Assembly (NCBI GenBank): GCA_024220525.1
Contig: JAMYWO010000040.1
Location: forward strand, 86,187-127,545
Length of the DNA stretch: 41,359 nucleotides
Reading direction: 5' to 3'
DNA from: Cochliopodium minus
Lineage: Eukaryota > Discosea > Himatismenida > Cochliopodiidae
In this document: positions 21,160 through 31,359 of the stretch, in pieces
Layout of the letters: every line of letters starts with the position of its first letter
Position numbering within the stretch: position 1 is the first letter of the stretch
The notes under the pieces: generated by a model
Told to the model about the DNA's origin: nothing
Seen by the model: the letters and a program-made list of their open reading frames with translations, nothing else
Database searches by the model: none
Translations under genes and position numbers: made by a program

Positions 21160-21240
21160 AAAAATAAAAAATAAAAAATAAAAAATAAAAAATAAAAAAT
21201 AAAAAATAAAAAATAAAAATAATAAAAAATAAAAAATAAA
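21160..21240. repeat. AAAAAT tandem repeat
   Basis: About ten copies of a 7-mer AAAAAAT-like unit directly after the single N; probably part of an intron of the following ankyrin fragment and a likely cause of the contig break. Confidence 0.85.
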
Positions 21241-21253
21241 AATTATTTTGTAG

Positions 21254-22153
21254 ATAGATCTAAATCTCAAAAACTTGGAATTTGAAAACACCCCCCTTCA
21301 TATTTCACTTCTCTTTAGTGAGAACACTGACATTCCAATTTATTTAATGGGAAACAACACTATCAATTTGAACGTCCTTAATAAAGATGGTGATTCTTTT
21401 GTCCACATGGCTTGCGAAAGGTTATTTTAAAATAAACTCCTTTTTTTTTGATTTATTTTAAAGTTTTATTTAATTTTTAATTTATTTTCAAACATTTTTT
21501 TTCAAATTTTTTTGTTAATAAATTTATTTAAAATATTTTTGTTATTCTCATTTATTTTTTGATTGATTTTTAAATTTTAAAATTTTAAAATTTTAATTAT
21601 AAAGGGTTGGTTTCTTGGAAGTTTTGAGATTTTTTGTTGAACTAATGGGGTTCGACATTAATTTGAAGAACGTGGATGGCGACACTCCCTTGCATTTCGC
21701 TTGTTCTAACGAGTCTGACAATTCTGAAAATATTCGTTATTTATTACGGAGGTTCGCTGATATAAACATTATAAATGTCGATGTAATTTTTTTTATTTTT
21801 ATTTTTATTTTTAATTTATTTTTAATTTATTTTGGTTTTATTCATTTATTTTTTTGTTTTTTTTATATATTTTTTCAATATTTTAAATTTTTGATTAGGA
21901 CTCATCTCCCTTGACGTTACTTCAAGAATCTTCACAGTACGAAAAATACAAAGACTTCTTTGAAGAGGGGAAGATCTGGTCCACCTCTACCCACCATTTC
22001 TTTAACTACGAAGTCAAACTCAAAATCAAAAACTTTTTGTTGTCTTTAAAGTTGAACACCAAGAAGATTAGGAAGGTTCCCAAGCCGATCACTCACCTCA
22101 TTTTTCAAATGTTGGTCAACCAAATGTTTTTGGAAAAACAGTGTCTATTATAA
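21254..22153 (+). CDS. Ankyrin-repeat protein, C-terminal fragment
   Basis: Exons 21254..21420, 21605..21782 and 21899..22153, in phase, give 199 residues with no initiator. The first exon opens inside a repeat loop (IDLNLKN) and runs into ENTPLHISLL, so at least one upstream exon is missing beyond the N at 21159. Two fuller repeats follow (DGDSFVHMACER, DGDTPLHFACSN with the usual helix pair). The C-terminal exon is basic and helical (KIRKVPKPITHLIFQMLV), somewhat like the short helical caps that follow ankyrin arrays in SOCS/F-box-like adaptor proteins, but I cannot assign it. It is a scaffold type of protein; partner unknown. It could be the displaced 3' end of an array like the one at 37653-41208. 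Confidence 0.7.
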
Positions 22154-22819
22154 TTTTTTTGAAAAATTTTGAAACATAAAGAAAAATATTTTTATCCATC
22201 AAAATTAAATTTTTGTTAATTTTATTTTAAAAAAAAAATATTTTGAAGAAATAATTCTCCAAAAAAACTTTGAAAATTTTTGGTTTACAACTTTACTAAA
22301 TAAAAATAACTAAAATCATAAAGTCAAACAAAAAATTCGTTTTAATTTTGAGGTCTTTGAAAACTACAAAGAATATTTGACAGTTCCAAAAAAGTTTTCC
22401 AATCTTAATTCACAAAAAGAAATTAATTCTTTGAAAAGGATTGAAAACTTTCTTTGATTTGACTGACTCCAAAATAAACAGTAAAAATATATTTTCTCTT
22501 TCTAAAAAGGAGTTTAAAATTTTTTTTTTGATATTTAAATAAATGAGGCAAATTATTATTGAGCACAAAATGTCAGCTCAATTAAATGTATTTTCAATTT
22601 TATGAAACGAAATTTGTTAGATTTACGAATTCCCTACAAAATATTTTTTAAAAGCAAAAATAAAAAGAATTTACGCATTTAATTGTCAATCAACAGTATT
22701 CTTTATTCAAAATATTTTTCAAGATGATTTTGCTTTGAAAGAAAAAAATAATAAAAATTTATAATTATAAATTTTTTATAAAAAATAAGGAAGGGAATCG
22801 AATATAATAACTCGAGAGA
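22154..22819. other. Intergenic, with one orphan exon-like frame
   Basis: About 660 bp of AT-rich DNA. At 22324-22458 (plus) an AG-preceded frame of 44 codons ending in TGA (EVFENYKEYLTVPKKFSN...) has protein-like composition, but no start or partner exon is visible. The rest is featureless. Confidence 0.45.
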
Positions 22820-25662
22820 ATGATTTTGGATGATCCTTTTTTGGATATAGATGATATAAATTTCTTCCAAGAAGAAGATACTAAAATCACTATCCACAAT
22901 AATGATGATAAAGAAATGGAAGAGAATATAAAGCATTTCAATCAACAAACTAACATCAAAAATAACAATAATGTAGAAAATGTAGAAAATGTAAAAGTAG
23001 ATTTGAAAAAAGATGATAAAGGTACCATCATAATAAAAATATAAAAAATATATTTTTATTAACTTGAATGGAGCATCAAAATGATTATAAATTTTTGATT
23101 ATAATCCTATAATATAAATATATATTTATCACTCCCAAAATATATTTATTAATTCTTCAAACAAAAAACCAAAAACATAAATTTACCAAGAAAAATCTTT
23201 TATTTGATCAATAATATTCGATATAATAAATTCTAATCAAAATATATCCTTTTTTCTTACTTTTATATTCACATTATATCAATGATATTTGATTCATTGT
23301 GTTAAAATGGAGTATTCTAAGGACTCCCACCCATTCAATCAAAAAAAAAAACAGAAATAGGAGATATAATCAATTATTTTTTTTTTAAATGCAATATAAT
23401 CTCCTGCAAATCAAAATTTTAAAAAAAAATATCATTTAAAGTTCAAGTGGGTGATATATCCCTCAATCAAACAAAAATAAATACGATATAATCAATCCTA
23501 AAAGTAAATAAGTTGATATAAAATCTAATTATAAAGATGATAAAAGTATGTGGAGTATTTAAGATATTATTTCAGCAAAATAAAAATTTAAATTTTTTTT
23601 CAAATTTTATTTAGATACAAGAAACTTCAATTGTGCTCCATGGATCGTCGATATATTGAAAAGGGAATACAAAAAGATTCTCAAATTTCAACAGATGATC
23701 AAAGATACAAAATTACAAATCAATCAATATATCGAAGAAGCCAAGAAATGGAAGGAAGAGAGCGAGATGAAGCAAAAAATGAAGATGGAAGAATTGTATC
23801 AAGATTTCAAATTAAATGAAAAGAAGTTGAAAGAAGTATTGGAAAATAATTATGCAGAAAGGGTAAGAAATAATAATCTTTTGTTTTGAAGAATATAATC
23901 TTATATGCAGTTCAATAATCAGAATAATTCTTATTATAAGAAAGCACGCACATAAAAAAAAAAGATAAAATATAATTTTTAAATTTTTTTTCTTCATTAG
24001 CTTTATGATCTCATCTTTTCAATTATTATTATCCAATATCAAATTATGATCAAATATCTTCAAAAAAATAATTTTTTTAACCATAAATCACTCTGAGTAA
24101 TTAAAGTAGTTGATGTTTTAAAATTAATTTGGTCAATAAATTTTGTTTTCCATTTATCATCTATCAGATTAATAAATTGAGATCTTTTATATCATTTAAA
24201 TAAGATGTTGATTGAAAAGAGATTTTTCAATTATTCTTTTTTGATTTTTTTTTAATTTAATTTTTAATTTAATTTTCAATTTATTCCAATTTTTTCAAAT
24301 TTTTATTTAAAAGGTCCATCAAGCAAAAATAAAGGGAATGTTGGAACTCAAAGAAAAAAGAGCATTAAAAAAAAAAGAAAGGACGAAATCTCTTTCCTAC
24401 TCAGAAATAATCAACAGTAGCCACATTATTAAAAAACCCACGGGAAACACCCTCCGAAGCATGCTCTCCATCAAGCAGGAGCTTGACATGGAGATCTCCA
24501 AAGAATACAGAAACGCTCTCAGTGAATTAACAACCACTGAAAGAGAATATTTGGCGGATTTAAAATTAATTGAAATGGTAAAAAAGAAATTATTTATTCT
24601 AAAGGTTTTTATTTTTTAATATTTTTAATTTGGTATTTCTTATTTATTTTTATTTTTACAATTTTTTTATTCAATATTTTAAATTTACTTTAAATTTTTT
24701 ATTCATTTTTAAATTTGCATTTATTATTGATTATTTATTATTTTTAAATTATTTAAAATTTATTTTCTTAAAACGCTGAATTAGTTTTATTTGTATTTAT
24801 TTTTTTCAATAAATTTTTATTACTTTGACATTTTTTATTTATTATTTCTTTTATTTATTTTTATTAATTTTAATGAAATAGAATTATCTTAAACCTTTTA
24901 AAATGAACGCGAATATGGACCCGAAAAACAAAAAAGCGAAGCGATTCATCACAGAACGCGACATCACCAACATTTTTGCAAATTTGGAACATATTTTATT
25001 TATTCATAAACAACTCTTGGAAGAATTAAGGCAAGAAGAAAATCTGCCTATCAAACAACAAAATATAGGTAAAAAATCATTTTCTTTTTTTTTTTAAAAA
25101 AATTTTGTTAACTTTATAATTTTTTTTTATTTTTTTTTTCACTTATTTATATTAAATTTTAATTTATAGATCGAATTTACTTTTTAAAATTGGAAGAAAG
25201 ATTATTTTTAATTTTTTTTTTTGATATAATCTTTTTTTTGTTAATTTAATTTTTATTTTTATCTTAAAGAACTTTTTTAATTTCATTTATAATCTTTTTT
25301 TCGTTGGAAAAAAAGGATTTGTTCTTTTAAAATATTGCGACCTATTCACGTGTTACCTACAATACTGCTCCAACTCAGAAATCCAACGACAGACGATAGA
25401 AAGGCTAATGAAAGACTCGCCAGAGTTCCTCAAGTTCCTCGAGAACGCCAAACAACAAGAAGTGCAAAAGGGCGTAGACCTCCGCTCTCTCCTCATCAAA
25501 CCCCTGCAACGTTTTTGTAAATATCCCATGTTGTTGAAGCCCATGAAGGAGAATGCTCCTAATGATCCTCCCAAATCTTATGACGACATGCAGTCTGCTT
25601 ATGACAAATTTAAAAGTGTCATCGAGAAGGTCGAGAGCATGATGGACGAGATGGATTTGTAA
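22820..25662 (+). CDS. RhoGEF (DH domain) protein without a PH domain
   Basis: Five exons (22820..23021, 23615..23862, 24314..24577, 24882..25068, 25316..25662) encode 415 aa. The N-terminus is acidic and Asn-rich; exon 2 is coiled coil (KKWKEESEMKQKMKMEELYQ). The Dbl-homology domain begins about residue 215 with SELTTTEREYLADLKLIE (CR1), continues through ITNIFANLEHILFIHKQLL and FVLLKYCDLFTCYLQYCSNS, and ends with the CR3 helix LLIKPLQRFCKYPMLLKPM. This domain activates Rho-family GTPases by nucleotide exchange. The protein stops about 45 residues after CR3, leaving no room for the usual PH domain. The last exon is clearly more GC-rich than the others. Intron 1 (592 bp) is unusually long for this window. 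Confidence 0.88.
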
Positions 25663-25983
25663 TTATAAAAATACAAAAAAAAATGTACTAATCTTTGCGC
25701 TCTTTTTTTTTTTTTTTTTTTTTTTCTTCTTTGAATCAATTTTGAAGAGATAAAAAAAAAAAACCAACAAATTTTTTCCTTCACCCAAAAAAAAAAAACA
25801 CAAAAACAATAACTTTCGGATGATTTATTCAAATTCACTTTTTTTTCTAAAAATAAAAATTAAAAAAATTTTATTCAAAAAAATTTCCAATCAAATAATT
25901 TTATTCAAAAAAAAAAAATTCACACTTCATATTTCTCTTATTTGATCTCTATCTTTTGCTTTTCAATTTTTTCCTTTTTTCTT
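25663..25983. other. Convergent 3' intergenic region
   Basis: Between RhoGEF (plus) and the MAPR gene (minus). Contains a 21-T run at about 25704-25724 and several A/T runs; no gene seen. Confidence 0.6.
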
Positions 25984-26830
25984 TCATATTTTTGTCACTC
26001 TTTCTTCAATGCTGTCATCAATCAAGTAACCCACAAGTGGATACTTTTCTTCTTTTTCAAAAAATCTAACCAATGATCCAATGATTCTTTTTGATCTTTT
26101 TCAGATCATCATATTTTCTGTTAAGACACTCTTCTTTGAAACATCTTTTGTTTCAAAATTTTGATAAATTTTTATTATATTTTTTTATTTTTATTTTATT
26201 TTTTATTTTTATATTTTTATTTTTTTATTTTTTTATTTTTTTATTTTTTTATTTTTTTATTTATTTTATTTTTTTATTTATTTTATTTTTTTATTTTTTT
26301 ATTTTTTTATTTTTTTATTTTTATATTTAATTTTATTTTTTTATTTTTTTACAAATCAATGAAAGCGTTTGTTGCATCTCGACCTGAAAAAAGATGATAT
26401 CCTCCTTCCTTTTTTTGTTCAAAAAAAGAAACATAAAAAAAAAAAACTTTTTCAAAAAATAAATACTTTTCCATAGAATTTTTTTCCTACAGGTTTGGAT
26501 ATTTGTTTAATTATGATTTATTATGCTGCTTATTCATTTTATACCACTTGTTACATCGTAGACTTTTTTATTGATGGATAAATAGATCTGATAGGGATTT
26601 CTCCCATCATATTCTTTCAGCTCCTCTGGTGTGAAATTCCTCAATTCTCTTTTTCCTTTGAATAGATTGGTAATCTCTGGGTTGGTGAAGAGGATATATA
26701 AGAATATTCCCATCACTATTATTATTGCCACTATCGCTACGTACAATATTGTTCTGCATACTAATGTATCTCCTCTATAATCTCCTCTATTATCATCTTT
26801 TGAAAGTATCTCTCTTTTCTTTTCTTCCAT
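25984..26830 (-). CDS. Membrane-associated progesterone receptor (MAPR/PGRMC)-type cytochrome b5-like protein, frame break near C-terminus
   Basis: Exons complement(26545..26830, 26467..26486, 26353..26408, 25984..26144). An N-terminal cytosolic stretch and one transmembrane helix (ILYVAIVAIIIVMGIFLYIL) precede the heme/steroid-binding fold: LRNFTPEELKEYDGRNPYQI, YLSINKKVYDVTSGKKFYG, EGGYHLFSGRDATNAFIDL. This is the MAPR version of cytochrome b5, whose Tyr residues bind heme; members act at the ER membrane on P450s and sterol metabolism. The last exon starts in frame (DDLKKIKKNHWII) but the family ending EKYPLVGYL lies one nucleotide out of frame; either a single extra base at about 26066, or an extremely short intron of 19-22 nt, would restore it. 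The 20-nt second exon is required for phase. Confidence 0.78.
26161..26350. repeat. T(6-7)A low-complexity intron of the MAPR gene
   Basis: Runs of T broken by single A between the GT donor at 26352 and the AG acceptor at 26145 on the minus strand. Long plus-strand frames here (Phe/Ile/Leu/Tyr only) are compositional. Confidence 0.88.
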
Positions 26831-27255
26831 TCTCCCTCAAAATCGTTTTTTTTTTTATTTGTAGAATAATTTCACAACAAATCAACAATAAAGTTAAAGA
26901 ATGTTACAAACATCGATCATTAAAATATTTAAGTTTTATTTTGAGAATCAAGATTTTTCAACAGAACAACACAATAGAATGCAATGTCTCGTTTAAGATT
27001 TTTGTTTCAAAACATTGAAGACCCAAACTCCCAAACACCATTACTATTTTTTTAAAGTCTATTTAGTTATAGTTTTTGAAATTTTAGTCATTATTCTTTT
27101 TATTTATTTTATTTTATTATATTTTATTTAATAATAAGCCATCTGAAATGAAACATGGCTTCTGTTCCTACTCTTAAAGCATAAATAATGCACCTTCTTT
27201 CAAAAAATTTATTTTTTTATTTAATTTATTACAAAATAAATTAAATATAAAAAAA
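26831..27255. other. Divergent intergenic region upstream of the selenoprotein gene
   Basis: Between MAPR (minus) and the deiodinase-like gene (plus). AT-rich; an A run precedes the ATG at 27256. No RNA gene or defined promoter motif seen. Confidence 0.5.
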
Positions 27256-29088
27256 ATGAGTGAAGAGTTCTTTGGTAAATTTATTGAATCAGAAAAAAAA
27301 GAAATCAACCATTATTTCAATTCATATTCACCTAAAATTTTAATTTTTATACAGTTGAATTCGATAAAAAAAGTGTATCGGCAACAGTGGACCCCCATAA
27401 CACCACTATACTTGAATTAATCAAGCAAGTAGGTGCAGATCAGGCTTCAAGCTATGTCATTAAAAAAAATGGGAAGGAACTGTTCAAGTATAGCAAATTC
27501 AGTAGGAATAATTTGAATCAAAAATTGAGTGAATTGACAGAAGATAAACCAAAATATCAACCCAAAATGACTCGTATGTTTTTTCCAACATCAGGTATAA
27601 AAAAAAATTTTTTTTTAATATTTTTTCTTTTTCTTTCATTAAATTTATGCAATGATCTTAATTCAAATTATATATTATGGATTTTATTATATGACTTACC
27701 ATTCATCTATCCATTCCATAACCATAAAAATATATTAAAATTTAAATTAAATATCCTTTCAACAATATATTTTATTTTTTTTTATTCCCTCTAATTTCTT
27801 TTTCTATTTTAGGCAAGAGCGGATTTCAATTCTTTCAAGGAAATGAACAATTGATCGGAAACAAGATGGAAAGAGATCAATTGATCAAGATGTACAGAAG
27901 GGAGAACGAATTGAGATTGAGTGAGGAGATTCAACAGAAGATGGATGGATGCCAAATGGACGATGATGATGCATATGCTGATTTGTTGGACAATTTGCAA
28001 AAGGAAGTGTTGAAAGGTAAACAACATTTCTCACAATAATATTATTTTATCAAAATTATTTATAAATTAATAAATTAATAAATTAATAAATTAATAAATT
28101 AATAAATTAATAAATCAATAAATTAATATGATTTTTCCTTTTTTCTAGAATTTGGATATCAAGGATCTGATGAAGATGTCTCTTTATTCAGGCAACAACT
28201 CAGTTTCTATCCTGAAGATAAGGAGCTCAAGTCCATTCCCCTCTACTCCAAATTTAATCGTACAAGAGACGGACCTCTCCAAGTAGGAGATGAACTTTAT
28301 GTAAAAAATAAAAATCAATTCATTTAATTTAATATTATTTAAATCTTTTTTAATTTTATTTTTTATTTTTTTATTTAATTTTTAAAATTTCTATTTTGTT
28401 TAATTCAATTTTGATTTTAAGGATACGACATTGTGTCACATCAATGACCCTAACTCTAGAGTATCATTGGTAGAATTCTACAAACAAGAATGCGATAGAA
28501 GAAAAATCCCACAGGACTCCCCTCTGGTGATCATTGCGGGCAGTATCACCTGACCTCCATTTTTGGTTCACTCTTCTGCTTTAGAAGAGATGAATCAAAA
28601 ATTCTCTCATCTCGGTGTAGTCTTTTTGGCTGTGTACATCACTGAGGCTCATGCTAGAGGTACACATCTTTTTTTATTTAATTTTAATACAATCTTTTTT
28701 ATTAAATTTATTAATTTTAATTCTAATATTTAATTTTATTTATCAAAAAATAATTTTTAACAATTTTAATTTTTGTCAAAAATTTTTATTTTAAACATTA
28801 GACGAATGGCCTTGTGGAAAGTCTCTTTCTTTCTGCGACCAACCAAAAACCAATGAAGAACGTTGCCACCTCGCCAACTTGGCCAAAGAAAAATGCAACA
28901 TCTCCTTCCCCTACCTCGTCGACACCATGGACAATCAATTCGAGTCCGCCTACGCAGCTTGGCCTTTCCGTTTCTACGGCTTCTTGAATGGAAAGCTTTC
29001 TTTGAAACCCCAACCTAATACTCAACATTATGCTTATTTGATAGATGATCTTGAGAATTGGCTTAATGACAACATTTCTCAAAACTAA
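27256..29088 (+). CDS. Iodothyronine-deiodinase-like selenoprotein (in-frame UGA = Sec249)
   Basis: Six exons (27256..27274, 27355..27594, 27813..28016, 28149..28300, 28422..28659, 28802..29088), all phases agreeing, give 379 aa if TGA at 28551-28553 is read as selenocysteine. The context IIAGSIT-U-PPFLVHSSA matches the deiodinase active site GSxT-U-PPF. The frame stays open for another 130 residues of family-like sequence: VVFLAVYITEAHARDEW (deiodinase EEAHxxDxW), then PYLVDTMDNQFESAYAAWP (VDTMxNxxSxxYAAxP) and the C-terminal thioredoxin-fold strand GFLNGKL. It ends at a normal TAA. Residues 1-215 contain a beta-grasp-like start and an acidic helical part with no domain I know. Protist homologues are probably not thyroid-hormone enzymes; a selenol redox or reductive dehalogenase role is inference. 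A candidate SECIS follows the stop. Confidence 0.9.
28056..28130. repeat. 8-mer AAATTAAT tandem repeat in intron 3 of the selenoprotein gene
   Basis: About eight copies of an 8-base AT unit, with one C substitution at 28113, inside the intron 28017-28148. Confidence 0.9.
28551..28553 (+). other. UGA selenocysteine codon
   Basis: TGA directly between ACC (Thr) and CCT CCA TTT (Pro-Pro-Phe), exactly where deiodinases carry Sec. It lies in mid-exon with strong coding sequence on both sides, and the downstream part continues over a correctly phased intron. Confidence 0.88.
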
Positions 29089-29413
29089 TCTTCTTTATTT
29101 TTTCTTTTTGATTTTTTTTTTTTTTGCTTTTTACATTTTTTTCTTCTACTTTTTTAAAAAAAAAAAGGAATTCATTTTCTTTTTTTTTCTTTTTATGATT
29201 ATTTTTGTTCAAATTTTTTATTTTATAGAAAAGACAAATTTATGACAATAAAAATTAGAAAAAAAAAAAATTCTCTTTATTTTCTTTATTTTTCTAAACC
29301 AAACACTTGTTCTCAAACAAAAATTGAATGGTAAAAACAATAAAAAAAAATTAAAATTGAATTAATATAATTTATTTTATTTACAAAATTTTTTTTTGTA
29401 CAGTTTAAAAAAA
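29089..29413. other. 3' region of the selenoprotein gene and convergent intergenic DNA
   Basis: T/A-rich region between the selenoprotein stop and the phosphatase stop (minus strand). It contains the SECIS candidate described separately; otherwise only homopolymer runs. Confidence 0.6.
29178..29262 (+). promoter_or_regulatory. Candidate SECIS element
   Basis: About 105 bp after the stop codon, ATGA at 29195-29198 is followed 12 nt later by AA at 29211-29212, the spacing expected from the SECIS quartet to the apical loop. A 3' quartet partner TGAC lies at 29243-29246. Between them TTTGTT can pair with GACAAA, with a few mismatches nearer the quartet. Below the quartet a T-rich 5' side faces an A-rich 3' side, giving a weak helix I. 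The base composition makes chance pairing easy, so this is a candidate that needs a folding test. Confidence 0.5.
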
Positions 29414-31151
29414 CTAATAAATAATTTTTGAATAAAAATAATTTAAGACTTTATAAACAAAGAAATACTGAACATAGTTTTGAATACAACCAGTTCTTTG
29501 AGATCTAATGTGTTGAACAAGACCAGGTATGTTGATCTTGTGGGAAAGAAACTCCCTCTGTCTAAAATTTGACAAATTTTGCTCCTTATAATGAAGTAAA
29601 AGTTGTGCAGCTAAACAGAAAGACATATAAACTCCTGTTCTACCAATACCAGCAGAGCCTTTTAAATATAAAATTATAAAAACAAAAAAAATAAAAAAAA
29701 TTCTTACAATGAACAATAGTGGGTCCATTCAAATTTGAAGATCTTCCTTCATCTTTTTTAAAAATTAAAAAAAATTGAAATAAATCAAAAAAAATGTTAA
29801 AATTTTGAACCTTCATATTTTTTTTGAAGATTGAAAATATCAATGATGGATTGAACATCACTTGGCACACCACAATCAGGAAACCCATTAAAATGAATCT
29901 GATAAACTTCGCGAGTGGAGTTGTACTCAAAATTGAAAATGCGGATCTTTCTAACTTTGAGGAGGTTTGCATCTCCTAGGTTGAACTCTTCCAACAAAGT
30001 GATGCAGAAGTGGGAGAAGTTAAGTGGTGCTCTTTTTTCAGGCCAGTATTGATAAGACTTTATTTTGCTTTTTAAAAAAATGAATAAAAAAATTCAAAAA
30101 TAAATGTTGATTTTTTTTTAAAGTTTTAAACAAAAATTTAAATGAAAATAAAAAAAAAAATTTTTTTTTTTTACTTGTTTTCGATTAAAGAACACAAAGA
30201 AACAACAACTTTGCAATCAGAATCCCAAACCATGTCATAAAAATCAGAAACAGTAGACTGAAGGGGAGCCTGTGTAGCAATAAAAGAAGACTGAAAAGGA
30301 TGCACACCCCTCACATGATTCGCGTTGATGTACTTTGCGTCCTCATTGCTGTTTTTTTGAGGGGACTCGGAGATTGGGGAGTCAAAAGAGAGATTCTCCA
30401 CGCTGGCTAGGAAGAGGGGAAAGCTGAGGGTTGGGAGTGATGTCATGCAGAAGCTTGTTCTGCTTTTCTTTGTGAATTTGTATCTAGTTTTTTCTTTACA
30501 TAGAACGTCAGTGTCTTTTTTTAAAAAAAAAAAAAATGATTAAAACATTAAATTTGAAATAAATAATAAAAAAAAAAGAAAAAAAATAAAAAATAATAAA
30601 GATTAAAACATTTTAGTTTAAATTATTGAAATATTTAAATTTTTAAAATTCAAAAAAAAATGATAAAGTTTGTACTCGTTTGAAGCTTTCTGGTTGAGAT
30701 TTAAAAAATTAAGATTAATGGAAGGAGATAAAGAATAAGAAAAAAACATATTTAAAACAAAAAAATATATTTACATCTGTTTTTGTTCCAATTTTCATAA
30801 TCACAAGATCTATTAAAATTTTAAAATTCAATTTTAAATTTCTTTAGATTTAAATTCAAAAATTGGTTTTTTTTTTTACGTCGGATATTTATTTTTCTTC
30901 TCTTGGAAAGACATCTTGTTGGTAAGATATGGTGTTCTTTTACATATTACTTCATACTCTTCCTTGATTATTTTTTCAAAGTTCTCCATGCTGAAATCTT
31001 TCTCGTTTGGATCAACTTTGGGTGCGATTTTCAATGAATACCCTCCAAAATCAATATCTTTAAAATATTTATCCGCATAATCTCCATCTATGCCTTTGAT
31101 CCTAATTATAGGAAATGATTTAATTTTTTTAAATTTAGACGAAATTATCAT
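29414..31151 (-). CDS. Classical protein tyrosine phosphatase, WPD-loop Trp replaced by Phe
   Basis: Six exons, complement(30880..31151, 30775..30809, 30175..30514, 29811..30067, 29708..29752, 29414..29658), give 397 aa. PTP motifs are in order: KNRYTDVL (KNRY loop, Tyr codon split by an intron), KYINANHVRG, FIATQAPLQSTVSDFYDMVW, KIKSYQYWPE, and the P-loop HCSAGIGRTGVY with nucleophile Cys317 and Arg323. The family WPD loop (WPDxGxP) reads FPDCGVP, keeping the general acid Asp. The C-terminal helix QRTGCIQNYVQYFFVY matches the Q-loop. It removes phosphate from phosphotyrosine in cytosolic signalling proteins. About 90 N-terminal residues (GIDGDYADKYFKDIDFGGY) carry no recognised domain. A two-codon-class splice (45 nt exon) lies directly before the active site. 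Confidence 0.9.
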
Positions 31152-31212
31152 TTAAAAAATTAAAAAATTTTTTATATCTCTTCAATATCATATATTCCTT
31201 TTGTTTCAACTT

Positions 31213-31359
31213 TTACTTTTTGGATAAATCTTTATCATGTTTCATAATATTTTTCCTTTTTGGCGATTCCAAACTTAATGTAAGATTTTTTACCATCTTC
31301 GGTAATTCTCTTTCCATCTGATTTGTTTTCTCCAACAGATTCTTTCTATTCACCTTCAT
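31213..31359 (-). CDS. Possible 48-aa basic small protein
   Basis: One uninterrupted frame starting at ATG 31359 (MKVNRKNLLEKTNQMERELP...) and ending with TAA. It is rich in Lys, Asn and Leu and denser in codons such as CTG, TTG and CCG than the surrounding DNA. No family resemblance; no neighbour gives it a role. It might be one exon of a larger undetected gene, or chance. Confidence 0.3.
   Translation of the reverse strand: MKVNRKNLLEKTNQMERELPKMVKNLTLSLESPKRKNIMKHDKDLSKK

Noticed and set aside
26091-26397. Plus-strand frames made of Phe, Ile, Leu and Tyr resembling membrane proteins.
   Set aside because: Pure T-run low complexity forming an intron of the minus-strand MAPR gene.
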